Part shown: positions 19,230 to 27,837 of the stretch, piece by piece
Position numbering within the stretch: the first letter of the stretch is position 1
Layout: the number at the start of each line of letters is the position of its first letter
Origin: a virus
Length of the DNA stretch: 64,000 nucleotides
Reading direction: 5' to 3' (one strand)
Virus record (IMG/VR): IMGVR_UViG_3300037245_001295
Location: 1 to 64,000 of that record
Made by a program: the position numbers and the translations under genes
The notes under the pieces: generated by a model
What the model saw: only the letters and a program-made list of their open reading frames with translations
Database searches by the model: none
What the model was told of the DNA's origin: nothing

Positions 19230-20879
19230 ATGTTTGGACCACTGTACACGCCGCCAGGACTCGTCACAGGTCTCTACCCGTACATAGACTTCCTGACGGG
19301 TAATGCCGCACCACCATGGCACGAGGGTCGTGTATTCTATGATGATGTGAACAAGACTCTCGCGGTGTACAACAGTGAATCCGAGGTGACGTTACAACTT
19401 GGTCAGGAGATTTACATCCGTGCTCACAATGACACGGGTGATGCTCTTCCCAATGGTACTCTCGTCTATATCAATGGTGCGGTGCATGGAAGTCCCTCAA
19501 TCGAGAAAGCCCGATCCGATTCGCCCAACACCACTGGCGTCATCGCGATGACGACGCATGAAATCGGGACCGATGAAGATGGCTTTTGCACCACTCTTGG
19601 ATCGGTCGGTGGTCTCAACACACTCGGGCTTGCGGTCGGCACAACGCTGTACTTGTCGGAGACAGTGGCAGGTGATTGGCAAGTCGTCGCCCCTCTCGCT
19701 CCCAACTTCCCGATTCAAATCGGCATCGTAATCGCTGAGAGTGCTACGGAAGGTAAAATACTCATCAATGTTGGCCCGACCGACGTTGCCCAAACGATGG
19801 TGATCCAAGACCTCGAAATCAACGAGGACTTGAGGGTCAATAACAAGTTCACATTGAACCCGTCAGACTCGACGTATATTGATGCCGTGACAGGTATCAC
19901 GATCACTAATGCAACGATGCGGATTCAAGGCAACGGCGGCCCAGTAGTTATCACCGCCAGCCCACAGATCGCCCCCGCTGGTACAGATGGTCAAATCGTA
20001 CTACTGCACGGCGACCATGATGTAAATACAGTTACCCTCCACGATGGAGATGGTTTACATCTTCACTCCGGTAGCGTGCTCATCATGGGGGAGCACGACC
20101 ATCTCTTCCTACAGTATGATGCAGGTTCATCCTTGTGGGAAGAAGTGTCAACCAACTTCAAGTCGTTCGATACGTGTTGGTCATTCGCATCCCCGTCTGG
20201 TTCAGCGGGCACTTTCTACATCGGTGGTTTTTACCTGCTACCAGCAACCAGTTACACACCTGCGGGCGGGACATCACTCGGCACCTTAACCACCAGCTAT
20301 GCCGCCCATGCGTTTATCGTACTGGGGGCGAACTCAACGGATATGGTTGTGCGAATCACGGGCACGTCAATTGCTGAAGATGGTACCACCACGGCCAACG
20401 ATACTGACGACATTGATACGAGCGGTGGTGTGGTTGATGACTACTTCGAGACGCCGACGAAGTGGCTAGGACAAGTCAGCGTAAGTCTTCTGAGTGGTAC
20501 CGGAGTTGTCATCAATCATGGGCTGTGCAAATACTGGGACAACCAAAATAGTGACTTCCGCGTAACTGGCATCGAAGTCACCGGGCGAGCCGGGGCCAAT
20601 GATACCGGTGTAAACTTCGCGGCGATTCGACACCGCCCCATTGGCTGGACGTATGGCGGTGGCTCCGGCGCGATTCCGCCCGCCCCGGCTGCTGACATGA
20701 ACACCGACCACGGTGTTAATAGCAACATTACGAACGGTGAGCATTTTGCATGGAAGAGAATTGGCCTGAGTGAGGAAGTCAATGGAAGCGGGAGTGAAGG
20801 ACTCATCTGCGTGGTGACAACCACCGCGAACAAGGCGATCGAGATGATGAACTGGACATTCTCGATTCGACCGAGCTAA
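19230..20879 (+). CDS. large virion fibre-type protein (549 aa)
   Basis: ATG 19230 is seven bases after AAGG, preferred over the TTG two codons earlier. A module near residues 45-180 (VRAHNDTGDALPNGTLVYI-like: RAHNDTGDALPNGTLVYING, then TTLYLSETVAGDWQV) is typical of phage fibre proteins, where it forms a small beta barrel. The C-terminal region is beta-rich (RITGTSIAEDGTTTANDTDD, ending MNWTFSIRPS). Probably exposed on the virion. Confidence 0.82.
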   Translation: MFGPLYTPPGLVTGLYPYIDFLTGNAAPPWHEGRVFYDDVNKTLAVYNSESEVTLQLGQEIYIRAHNDTGDALPNGTLVYINGAVHGSPSIEKARSDSPNTTGVIAMTTHEIGTDEDGFCTTLGSVGGLNTLGLAVGTTLYLSETVAGDWQVVAPLAPNFPIQIGIVIAESATEGKILINVGPTDVAQTMVIQDLEINEDLRVNNKFTLNPSDSTYIDAVTGITITNATMRIQGNGGPVVITASPQIAPAGTDGQIVLLHGDHDVNTVTLHDGDGLHLHSGSVLIMGEHDHLFLQYDAGSSLWEEVSTNFKSFDTCWSFASPSGSAGTFYIGGFYLLPATSYTPAGGTSLGTLTTSYAAHAFIVLGANSTDMVVRITGTSIAEDGTTTANDTDDIDTSGGVVDDYFETPTKWLGQVSVSLLSGTGVVINHGLCKYWDNQNSDFRVTGIEVTGRAGANDTGVNFAAIRHRPIGWTYGGGSGAIPPAPAADMNTDHGVNSNITNGEHFAWKRIGLSEEVNGSGSEGLICVVTTTANKAIEMMNWTFSIRPS

Positions 20880-20900
20880 CTAATCTTAACAAGGGAGAGT

Positions 20901-21092
20901 ATGATGACGAAATCTAAATGGCGATCCAAGACGTTTTGGGTAAATGTTGCGACCGCAGCAGTGGGTATGATTACCTATCTGGTCGGACAAGACCTTATCG
21001 CGGACAATGCTAGCCTCGTGGCGATGCTTATCGCGATCCAAGGTGCCGTCAACGTCGGCCTTCGGTTTGTGACGACCCAGCCGATCAAGTAA
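20901..21092 (+). CDS. holin-like membrane protein (63 aa)
   Basis: Two hydrophobic spans (FWVNVATAAVGMITYLV and ASLVAMLIAIQGAVNVGLRF) with a basic start (MTKSKWRSKTF). This is the layout of phage holins of the two-span type: W-x-S-K-T-F-W, then TM, G-Q-D-L, then TM. ATG 20901 or 20904 after GGGAGAGT; the second has better spacing. Followed by a likely terminator. Confidence 0.8.
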   Translation: MMTKSKWRSKTFWVNVATAAVGMITYLVGQDLIADNASLVAMLIAIQGAVNVGLRFVTTQPIK

Positions 21093-21103
21093 TCAGCGTA
21101 GTT

Positions 21104-21143
21104 AAGGGACGGGTCGTACCGGCCGGGCGGCCCAACCCTTTTT
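21104..21143 (+). terminator. probable terminator
   Basis: AAGGG-AC-GGG and CCC-AA-CCCTT pair around a G/C-rich core containing GGCCGGGCGGCC, followed by TTTTTA. It separates the holin-like gene from the next fibre genes; read-through is likely because no new promoter is seen. Confidence 0.6.
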
Positions 21144-21157
21144 AAGAGGACACTAAC

Positions 21158-21685
21158 ATGCCAACATTCCCGCAAGAAATCTGGAACGGCATCACGGACG
21201 GTAGACCGGACCTCGATGTCGTGAAATCACCGTCGCACAATGATTGGCGGCTGATGCTGCACGAACTGGTAGCCATCCAAGAGTACATTCTGAACCTCTC
21301 CAGTAATATCGAAGACATGCCGAACCTGAGCGAAACCATCGGAGGCGCAACGGCACAAGTCCGAGAGATGCTGGTGACATTAGATGAACTTGCTCCGCCA
21401 GCGGAATTGAAGGAGGATGTAAGGGGTCTACAACGTGAATTGGCGGACCTGGGGGCGAATCAAGACAACCTGAGGAGCGGCGTTAAAAAGCTCCTCCTGC
21501 GGACACGCACAGTCGAAGCCCTGTTCCAGAAGCTCAAAGAGACCGTGGACGAGCAGATCGAGGTGACTAGAAACAGCGTCCGCAATCAACTAGCAGAGTA
21601 CGAGAAGTTGATGCGAGCGGACAATTTGAAACTTCAGAAACAGATTGATGAGCTACACGAAGCGCTCACCAGCACTGATATTTAA
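21158..21685 (+). CDS. coiled-coil virion-associated protein (175 aa)
   Basis: Begins FPQEIWNGITDGRPDLDVVK, a tail-fibre attachment style opening similar to the next protein (FPDSVWDGLTSTTEDV). Residues 60-170 are almost all coiled coil (LRRELADLGANQD-like: GLQRELADLGANQDNLRSG, LFQKLKETVDEQIEVTR). A fibre shaft or chaperone is likely. Function not shown directly. Confidence 0.8.
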   Translation: MPTFPQEIWNGITDGRPDLDVVKSPSHNDWRLMLHELVAIQEYILNLSSNIEDMPNLSETIGGATAQVREMLVTLDELAPPAELKEDVRGLQRELADLGANQDNLRSGVKKLLLRTRTVEALFQKLKETVDEQIEVTRNSVRNQLAEYEKLMRADNLKLQKQIDELHEALTSTDI

Positions 21686-21696
21686 GGGGTGACTCT

Positions 21697-22356
21697 ATGC
21701 CACAATCAACGCCCGAATCCAAATTTCCTGATTCAGTCTGGGATGGCCTTACATCCACCACAGAGGATGTCAGCGTTGATAAGACCCCTGATAACGTAAT
21801 GGGCAACCGGCTTCGGGCGGAAATCCGTGGCGTTGAAACGTCCATGCAGCCTTTCATCGCGGACCTTACGGTCATCAACACGTACGGCTCTCCTGCCACG
21901 GTGCTGACGGTAAACGCTCTCGGCACAGGGCTCGAATGGGCGGCTAGCAGTGGTGGTGGTGGCAGCGTCATCGAACTGACAAATGACAACGCAGGGACGC
22001 TGGTTATTGGCATGGCCGTCTACGTGAAATCGGACGGCGACATGGACAAGGCGCAAGCCGATGCGGCCGGGACTACGGAGCTTCTCGGACTCGTGGCAGA
22101 TACGACCATTCTCACAACTGCGGACGGCGACGTGCAGGCCGATGGCTTCCTGGAAGCGACCACAGGCCAGTGGGACGCAGTCACAGGAGATGTGGGCGGG
22201 CTGACAGCAGGGGGCATCTACTACTTGGACCCCGACACGGCGGGGTTACTCACCAGCACAGCCCCAACCACAGTAGGACAGTATGTTGTACGTGTGGGTC
22301 AGGCGATTAGTACAACGGTAATGAACATTCGCATCGAGCAACCGATACTGCTATGA
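21697..22356 (+). CDS. fibre-type virion protein (219 aa)
   Basis: Opens with FPDSVWDGLTSTTEDVSVDK, paralogous to the start of the gene at 21158. The rest is a beta-rich module (VIELTNDNAGTLVIGMAVYV ... LGLVADTTILTTADGDVQ ... YYVRVGQAIS-type end) like the one in the 549-residue fibre protein. Ends in an ATGA overlap with the propeller gene. Confidence 0.8.
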   Translation: MPQSTPESKFPDSVWDGLTSTTEDVSVDKTPDNVMGNRLRAEIRGVETSMQPFIADLTVINTYGSPATVLTVNALGTGLEWAASSGGGGSVIELTNDNAGTLVIGMAVYVKSDGDMDKAQADAAGTTELLGLVADTTILTTADGDVQADGFLEATTGQWDAVTGDVGGLTAGGIYYLDPDTAGLLTSTAPTTVGQYVVRVGQAISTTVMNIRIEQPILL

Positions 22357-23480
22357 CATACATAAAACCCTTAGTAACATCGAACGGTAGGTTGGAAGCA
22401 CTCGCTGCTGGCGATTTTGTCAGCCCCGGCTCCTTCCCCCTGTGGGATACGGACGCCCTGGCTTGGACTGCCTTCAGAGAAGCCCTCAGCAATTGGATTC
22501 CGATCCATCGGCCGCAATGGACTAAGAAGGGTGTAGAGCTTGGGACCGTTGGTGCGGGCTCGGATGATTGGTACGGCGGGGTTGTAGCTCCCAACGGTAT
22601 CATCTACGGGATTCCCTACGATAGCACCACAGTGCTCAAGATAGACCCGAGCGACGATTCAACCTCGACCTTTGGCAGTATTGCTGGCGGCGCTAAGTAT
22701 GCTGGCGGCGTCCTTGGCTCGGATGGCCTCATCTACTGCATCCCGTATGATGCGACGGCTGTGAGGAAGATCGACCCAAGCGACGACTCGATGGCAACCA
22801 TCGGCACGCTCTCTGACTCCGCGATGTACTTTGGTGGTGTGCTGGCTGCCACGGGGGTCATCTACGGAGTGCCGCATGGTCAGGCGACTATTTTGAAGAT
22901 TGACGGTGACACCGTCACGGAAATCGGCACCATCGCGGGCGCAGGTAGTAAGTACGCCGGGGGTGTGTTAGCACCAAATGGCCTCGTCTATTGTATGCCT
23001 TACACCAACACCGACATTCTTACGATTGACCCGTCAGACGATTCAACCGCAGTCTTTGGCACCGTGGCTGACGGCACACACATGGGCGGCGTGCTAGCCC
23101 CGAACGGCTGTATTTACTCGCCACCGTACGGAGCCACATCCATCCTCAAGATTAACACGCACGATGACACCTTAACTGAGTTCGGCACCTTCAGCAGTAG
23201 CGCGATGTATGTCGGAGGGGCTTTGGCACCGAACGGCAGAATCTATTGTGTTCCGAGAGATGAGAACACAATTCTTGAGATTGATCCCGAGACAGACACA
23301 TATACCGAGTGGGCTGACTTCGGTGAGACGGCTAATAAATGGGTTGGTACTGTACTTGCACCCAATGGCTGCATCTACGGCATCCCGGCCGATTTCACGA
23401 CCTTCCTAAAGATTGGTGAAAACTTGGACAGCGTACTGTTGGATCAAGTGTTGTCACGCCACAGTAACAACGCGATATGA
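22353..23480 (+). CDS. seven-bladed beta-propeller virion protein, copy 1 (375 aa)
   Basis: After a 55-residue front shared with the gene at 23730 (GRLEALAAGDFV, W-x-T-DA-x-x-W), seven repeats of about 44 residues follow. Each reads roughly KW-x-GGVLAPNG-x-IYGIP-x5-VLKIDPSDDT-x3-FG. Seven blades imply a closed propeller, a fold used for carbohydrate or protein binding. The end (LDQVLSRHSNNAI) corresponds to the LSRYFNKH end of copy 2. Ribosome coupling by ATGA. Likely host-surface binding, by inference. Confidence 0.88.
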   Translation: MTYIKPLVTSNGRLEALAAGDFVSPGSFPLWDTDALAWTAFREALSNWIPIHRPQWTKKGVELGTVGAGSDDWYGGVVAPNGIIYGIPYDSTTVLKIDPSDDSTSTFGSIAGGAKYAGGVLGSDGLIYCIPYDATAVRKIDPSDDSMATIGTLSDSAMYFGGVLAATGVIYGVPHGQATILKIDGDTVTEIGTIAGAGSKYAGGVLAPNGLVYCMPYTNTDILTIDPSDDSTAVFGTVADGTHMGGVLAPNGCIYSPPYGATSILKINTHDDTLTEFGTFSSSAMYVGGALAPNGRIYCVPRDENTILEIDPETDTYTEWADFGETANKWVGTVLAPNGCIYGIPADFTTFLKIGENLDSVLLDQVLSRHSNNAI

Positions 23481-23490
23481 GGGTGGAAAC

Positions 23491-23733
23491 TTGAACATAT
23501 ACAAAGTGACCCATGAAGAACGTTTGGCGATAGAAGCCTTGAACGAGGTAAGCACCAACAACCTAGTCATCGTATGTGACACTGAGGAACACGGCTGCGT
23601 TATCTGTGCGGACGACATCAACAAGCCCGTATTCGTTGAGCATCGTAAACTACTGCCCCTTACTTTGGATTCAGCAAAGATTGTCGAGCTTGTCGAGCTA
23701 ACAGGGATAGATGACGTAGAGCCCAAAAAATGA
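23491..23733 (+). CDS. small hypothetical protein with TTG start (80 aa)
   Basis: No ATG is available; TTG at 23491 follows GAGGGTGGAAAC, a good ribosome site. The product (NIYKVTHEERLAIEALNEVS ... LVIVCDTEEHGCVICADDIN) is a small alpha/beta protein. It sits between two propeller genes and overlaps the second start. It may be a fibre chaperone by position only. Confidence 0.72.
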   Translation: MNIYKVTHEERLAIEALNEVSTNNLVIVCDTEEHGCVICADDINKPVFVEHRKLLPLTLDSAKIVELVELTGIDDVEPKK

Positions 23734-24872
23734 CCTACCATAATCCACTAACGATTTCCGACGGCGGTTTGCAAAAGCTCCAATCAGGAGACTTGGTAGC
23801 CAAGGGTGATTTTCCGGCCTGGGAAACCGATGCGCCGGGCTGGGACCAGATGCGGGAAGCGATTAGTGTACGAGCCGGAGCAGGACGCGCTCAAATGAGT
23901 CTCACCACATCGACGTTCGGCACCTTAACAGCCAGCGATCAAGCCGCCGGGTGCGTGCTAGCTCCTAACGGCTACATTTATGGTATCCCCTTTGATGCGG
24001 GCGTTATGATGAAAGTAGACCCGTCCAATGATACGGCGTCAACATTTGGTAGCCCAGGGGTTGCAGGCTCAAAATGGTGCGGCGGCGTGTTGGCCCCCAA
24101 CGGCGTAATATACGCCCCGCCTTATCATAACGGTACAATTTTCAGACTAGACACCAGTGACGATTCGTTCACGTCATTTGGCTCATACCCTGGGACACAA
24201 CAATATCTCGGGGCCGTGCTTAGCGATGCTGGCAAGGTCTACTGCATCCCGAACAACAGTGAACGGGTTATAAAGATTGATCCCAGCGACAGTGATTCAC
24301 ACGGGCTAGTTGGCACTACTTATCCAGCAGCGGGTTTGAAGTGGAGTAGTGGAGTTTTGGCCCCGAACGGGTGTATTTACGGCATACCGAGGAACTGGGC
24401 GGGAGTTCTAAAGATAGACACCAGCGACGATACGACTTCTACAGTTGGTACCCTTTCTAGCGACGGCGAGAAGTGGTGGGGCGGAGTCTTAGCCCCCAAT
24501 GGCTGCATCTACGGGATTCCATATTACGCTACCTCCGTCCTGAAAATTGACCCCCGTGACGATACGATCACTACCTTTGGCAGCCTAAGCGGCGCTGCTA
24601 AATGGAAGGGCGGTGTGCTGGGTTCAGACGGTTGTATCTACGGGGTTCCGTGGGCTAGTCAAACCGTCCTGCGAATTGATCCAACCAATGACACAGCCAC
24701 CACATTTGATGCCTTAGAGGCAGGAACCCAGAAGTGGTGGGGCGGCGCACTTGCACCTAACGGTGCCATTTATTGTGTACCGCACGACGCAAATTACGTG
24801 TTAAAATATGGCACCGGAGTGTCGGGCGTGTCCGAGGATTTCTGCCTATCACGGTACTTCAACAAGCACTAG
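23730..24872 (+). CDS. seven-bladed beta-propeller virion protein, copy 2 (380 aa)
   Basis: Same plan as the gene at 22353: front part GGLQKLQSGDLVAKGDFPAW, then seven blades with the core GGVLAPNGCIYGIP and VLKIDP-x-DDT, and a short conserved end (LSRYFNKH). DNA identity between blades is low, so the repeats are old. Start in ATGA overlap. The two copies could form two receptor-binding variants or a hetero-assembly. Confidence 0.88.
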   Translation: MTYHNPLTISDGGLQKLQSGDLVAKGDFPAWETDAPGWDQMREAISVRAGAGRAQMSLTTSTFGTLTASDQAAGCVLAPNGYIYGIPFDAGVMMKVDPSNDTASTFGSPGVAGSKWCGGVLAPNGVIYAPPYHNGTIFRLDTSDDSFTSFGSYPGTQQYLGAVLSDAGKVYCIPNNSERVIKIDPSDSDSHGLVGTTYPAAGLKWSSGVLAPNGCIYGIPRNWAGVLKIDTSDDTTSTVGTLSSDGEKWWGGVLAPNGCIYGIPYYATSVLKIDPRDDTITTFGSLSGAAKWKGGVLGSDGCIYGVPWASQTVLRIDPTNDTATTFDALEAGTQKWWGGALAPNGAIYCVPHDANYVLKYGTGVSGVSEDFCLSRYFNKH

Positions 24873-24880
24873 GAATCACA

Positions 24881-25084
24881 ATGCGGCGACACTTACGTCA
24901 ACAGCGTAAACGAGAAGTGAAACAGGCCGAGCTAACCAAGCGGCGGGTCAGTGTTAGCGGCCAATATGTAGTATGTGGGTGCGGGAAAACAATCTTCTTC
25001 GCGAACACCGATTTGTGCGAGGATTGCTGGGTAGACAACCAACTGAAATATCACGGAAACGATCAATCAGCGAAGATCAACTGA
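24881..25084 (+). CDS. small zinc-ribbon-like basic protein (67 aa)
   Basis: ATG 24881 follows AGGAATCACA. The front is strongly basic (MRRHLRQQRKREVKQAELTK), followed by VCGCGKTIFFANTDLCEDCW, a four-Cys site of the zinc-ribbon type. Nucleic-acid binding is possible. Role in the structural block unknown. Confidence 0.75.
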   Translation: MRRHLRQQRKREVKQAELTKRRVSVSGQYVVCGCGKTIFFANTDLCEDCWVDNQLKYHGNDQSAKIN

Positions 25085-25096
25085 AGAGGGAGAACC

Positions 25097-25930
25097 ATGG
25101 GTAACCTGAAGATCACTTTGAAGAACGCACTCTTGGGCACAGCCTTGCTGGCGATGTTGGCACTTACTGGCGTCTGCGTAGTCCCTAAGATCGCCGGCCT
25201 GACAGCGTCCGTTTCCACAGTTCAGCATGTCGAGAGGAATGTCTACAATGGGTTGACGATCTTTTCGGACGACGAAGAGAATCTCGACACGGCTAAGATC
25301 GTCCTTAAAGCTCCGATTGAAGCCGAGATCGGAGAGCTTGTGCGATTCGACGTGTCTGCGAGTTGGGCTAAATCTTTCAAGTGGGTTCTGGTACCGGAGT
25401 CGGGCGACTTTGAAGTTTATGACGGTGGGAAACGCGCAGTATTCAGTGGCCGAAAATCGGGGGAATACATGTTCATCGTAGCTTGTGCCTACGAGAATAC
25501 CGTCGATGTTATCATACACACTGTCAGAGTTGGAACCCCCATTCCGAAGCCCGGCGACTATCCGGTGGTGGCTGAGCCCGAGGCAGATGCCCTCTTTTCG
25601 GAGTGGCTTCCTTACTGGTGCTCACTCACAGTCCGCACTGAAGCAGAGACCAGAAAACTTGCAGATGGTTTTGACAGCGTTGCCGCCAAAATCTCGGCCG
25701 GAGTGTACACAACCCCTGAAGAAATTATCAAGGCCACAGGCGAAGCTAATCGACTGGCCCTTGGCGACTCGCTTGAGGCGTGGAAGATGGTCCTCCTCAG
25801 TCTACAGAATGAATTCAAAGCCCGTGCGGATGCGGGCACGCTAGCGTCCCCTGAGCAGCACGCCGACATGTGGCGGGAAGTAGCTGCCGGGCTGCGAGCC
25901 TATGCCGATCTCTTTGAGACGCTGAAATAA
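25097..25930 (+). CDS. exported/membrane-anchored protein with Ig/PKD-like domain (277 aa)
   Basis: Signal sequence or anchor at 8-32 (LLGTALLAMLALTGVCVV with Cys27). Residues 65-150 form a PKD/Ig-like beta sandwich (AEIGELVRFDVSASWAKSFK, FSGRKSGEYMFIVACAYENT). Residues 160-275 are helical (LFSEWLPYWCSLTVRTEAET, EAWKMVLLSLQNEFKARAD). It opens a three-gene set of exported proteins, an unusual content for a virion operon. Confidence 0.8.
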   Translation: MGNLKITLKNALLGTALLAMLALTGVCVVPKIAGLTASVSTVQHVERNVYNGLTIFSDDEENLDTAKIVLKAPIEAEIGELVRFDVSASWAKSFKWVLVPESGDFEVYDGGKRAVFSGRKSGEYMFIVACAYENTVDVIIHTVRVGTPIPKPGDYPVVAEPEADALFSEWLPYWCSLTVRTEAETRKLADGFDSVAAKISAGVYTTPEEIIKATGEANRLALGDSLEAWKMVLLSLQNEFKARADAGTLASPEQHADMWREVAAGLRAYADLFETLK

Positions 25931-25950
25931 CCAAACGGCAGGAGGCAACG

Positions 25951-26985
25951 ATGAATCGACGTGACGCTTTGAAGCTAATGGCTGGAACGGCTGGCGGGCT
26001 TGTGACCGGCGGTGGCTTACTGAAACCGGCTTATGCAGCAGGAATGCCTTTGGACTTGTTTGCAGATTCCGATAAACCCCTCCTCACAGGCTGGATAAGC
26101 GACACAGCGGCACGTCAACGCTTTGTCGAGAACAACAGGTATCCCTTCCTGCGTAGCCACATGGGGCAAATCAAAGGTACGGGCAAAGGTAAGAAAGTCC
26201 TCCTGTACAAGCTCTTTGAGCAAGTCACAGGGCGACCTCTGGTCCCCCACTACCAGACTATTGGTGACTGTGTGAGTCACGCCTACGGCCTGGGGGTGGA
26301 TGTCCTTACTGCTGTCCGTATTTTGATGTACAACAAGTCCGAGCAGTGGGTTGCAAAGTCGGCAACTGAGCTTATCTACGCCGGGTCTCGAATAGAAGTA
26401 GGCGGCGGCAGGATCGGCGGGGACGGCTCAATTGGCGTGTGGGCTGCTGAATTCATCCGTAAGTGGGGCGTGTTGCTCCGGCAATCTTATCTCAACGGTG
26501 CGTACGATTACACCACGTATAGTGGGCAGCTTGCCAGAGCTTTAGGCAGACGTGGCGTAGGCGTGCCGGACTCATTGGAGCCTCTTTGCAAGTTGCACCC
26601 CTTGAAGACTTGTGCCCTTGTGAACTCGTGGGAAGAGTGTCGTGATGCGGTGGCGAATGGCTACCCCGTGACCATGTGCAGCAATATTGGCTTCACGTCG
26701 AAACGAGACAGAGATGGCTTCCTCCGACGCGGACGACAGCCGTGGTACCACGCGATGGCGATCCTTGGCGTGGACGACGAGTATCGGCGCCCCGGAGCAT
26801 TGATCCAGAACAGTTGGGGCGGCGACACATGGGTCAGTGGGCCGAAGCGGCATGAGCAGCCAGACGGTAGTTTCTGGTGTGACGCTGCTACGATTGATGC
26901 CGCCATGAAACAGGGCGACAGCATCGCCCTCAGTGGTTACGTTGGGTACCCACGAGTGGACATCCCAGATTACATCATTTGGTGA
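25951..26985 (+). CDS. Tat-exported papain-like cysteine peptidase (344 aa)
   Basis: The leader NRRDALKLMAGTAGGLVTGG ending AYAA is a twin-arginine signal with a hydrophobic core and cleavage near residue 30. The catalytic layout of clan CA is visible: oxyanion Gln and Cys in YQTIGDCVSHAYG (Cys107), His in WYHAMAILGVDDE (His267), Asn in IQNSWGGDTW (Asn287). It should act outside the cytoplasm, in periplasm or cell wall. A role in lysis, release, or remodelling of a protein cell surface is inferred. Ribosome site GGCAGGAGGC. Confidence 0.88.
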   Translation: MNRRDALKLMAGTAGGLVTGGGLLKPAYAAGMPLDLFADSDKPLLTGWISDTAARQRFVENNRYPFLRSHMGQIKGTGKGKKVLLYKLFEQVTGRPLVPHYQTIGDCVSHAYGLGVDVLTAVRILMYNKSEQWVAKSATELIYAGSRIEVGGGRIGGDGSIGVWAAEFIRKWGVLLRQSYLNGAYDYTTYSGQLARALGRRGVGVPDSLEPLCKLHPLKTCALVNSWEECRDAVANGYPVTMCSNIGFTSKRDRDGFLRRGRQPWYHAMAILGVDDEYRRPGALIQNSWGGDTWVSGPKRHEQPDGSFWCDAATIDAAMKQGDSIALSGYVGYPRVDIPDYIIW

Positions 26986-26989
26986 CATA

Positions 26990-27523
26990 ATGAAAAAACA
27001 CATCCTTTCAATACTAGGAGTTGCTTATGTTTGCTTTGCTCTCATTATGGCGACGAGTAGTCAAGTTATTCCGGTCGGTAGCGACGGCCCTATCCCAGGG
27101 CACAAAGATCGTCTGGAGCAAGAAAATCGAAGAGGCGACGGATATAGCCAACGATTACCTGGACCAGCAAGGTCGTCCGAAGCTGAACGACAGTTCGGCT
27201 GGCGACCCGAGTATCTCCAAGAAGCCAAGGACGAGGCTGCTGAACCTCAGGCGGTGACGCCAATTTTTCAACCCAATTGCATGATCCTGTGGACGGCTGA
27301 GTGGTGCCCCTCTTGCAAAAGCATGTATCCGATTGCTAAGATACTGCAAGCTGAGGGTTACACAGTCTACGTCCTGGACCTCGACAAAAACAAGAAACTT
27401 GCCAAAGAGATGCGGATTCAAGCCGTGCCGACAACTTTGATTCGGCGCGATGGTGTTGAAGTTACACGTCGAATTGGCACCGTCGCCTTAGCCGAGATCA
27501 AGAGAACCCTAACGAAGAATTGA
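26990..27523 (+). CDS. exported thioredoxin-fold protein (177 aa)
   Basis: An N-terminal signal or anchor (MKKHILSILGVAYVCFALIM) leads to a low-complexity linker and a thioredoxin domain: ILWTAEWCPSCKSMYPIAKI (Cys106, Cys109) and the cis-Pro loop IQAVPTTLIRRDG (Pro147). A CPSC redox centre can act as disulphide reductase or transfer factor. Placed next to the exported Cys peptidase, it may keep the catalytic Cys reduced. The start is supported by distance to the upstream stop, though its ribosome site is weak. See the nested frame at 27027. Confidence 0.85.
   Translation: MKKHILSILGVAYVCFALIMATSSQVIPVGSDGPIPGHKDRLEQENRRGDGYSQRLPGPARSSEAERQFGWRPEYLQEAKDEAAEPQAVTPIFQPNCMILWTAEWCPSCKSMYPIAKILQAEGYTVYVLDLDKNKKLAKEMRIQAVPTTLIRRDGVEVTRRIGTVALAEIKRTLTKN
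27027..27257 (+). CDS. out-of-frame nested ORF with strong ribosome site (76 aa)
   Basis: Inside the thioredoxin gene, in another frame, ATG 27027 follows AGGAG at six bases, a better site than that of the host gene. The product has a hydrophobic basic start (MFALLSLWRRVVKLFRSVAT) and a helical polar part (KKIEEATDIANDYLDQQGRP) that looks like genuine protein. An Rz/Rz1-style nested pair is one possibility; a chance frame is the other. Confidence 0.5.
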   Translation: MFALLSLWRRVVKLFRSVATALSQGTKIVWSKKIEEATDIANDYLDQQGRPKLNDSSAGDPSISKKPRTRLLNLRR

Positions 27524-27525
27524 CA

Positions 27526-27837
27526 ATGACAATCAGTGAAATCATTATCTTAGCCCTCGCCGTATCGTCAATGTCGATGACTGTCACTACGTCGATCGCC
27601 CTGGGGTGGTTGCGAACATTGGTTTCCAAGCTCGGCCCAATGTCTACGGGGTTGATCCACTGCCCGTACTGCCTTAGCCATTGGCTGGCAGCGATTGTTA
27701 CCTTAGCCTGGGTCAAAGGTCCGGTGAGTGAGTTAATTGTAACGGGCTTTGCAATCGTAACTATTGCAAGCCTGACATCCTTAGGAATCACACATTTCTT
27801 TTTGGCACTAGATGCCTTAGACAGGAGTGAAGAATGA
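27526..27837 (+). CDS. DUF1360-like membrane protein (103 aa)
   Basis: ATG 27526. Three membrane spans: SEIIILALAVSSMSMTVTTS, HWLAAIVTLAWVKG and LIVTGFAIVTIASLTSLGI. The motif LIHCPYCLSHWLA is the conserved CPxC-x3-W of DUF1360-type phage and bacterial membrane proteins, whose role is not known. Coupled by ATGA to the next gene. Confidence 0.8.
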   Translation: MTISEIIILALAVSSMSMTVTTSIALGWLRTLVSKLGPMSTGLIHCPYCLSHWLAAIVTLAWVKGPVSELIVTGFAIVTIASLTSLGITHFFLALDALDRSEE

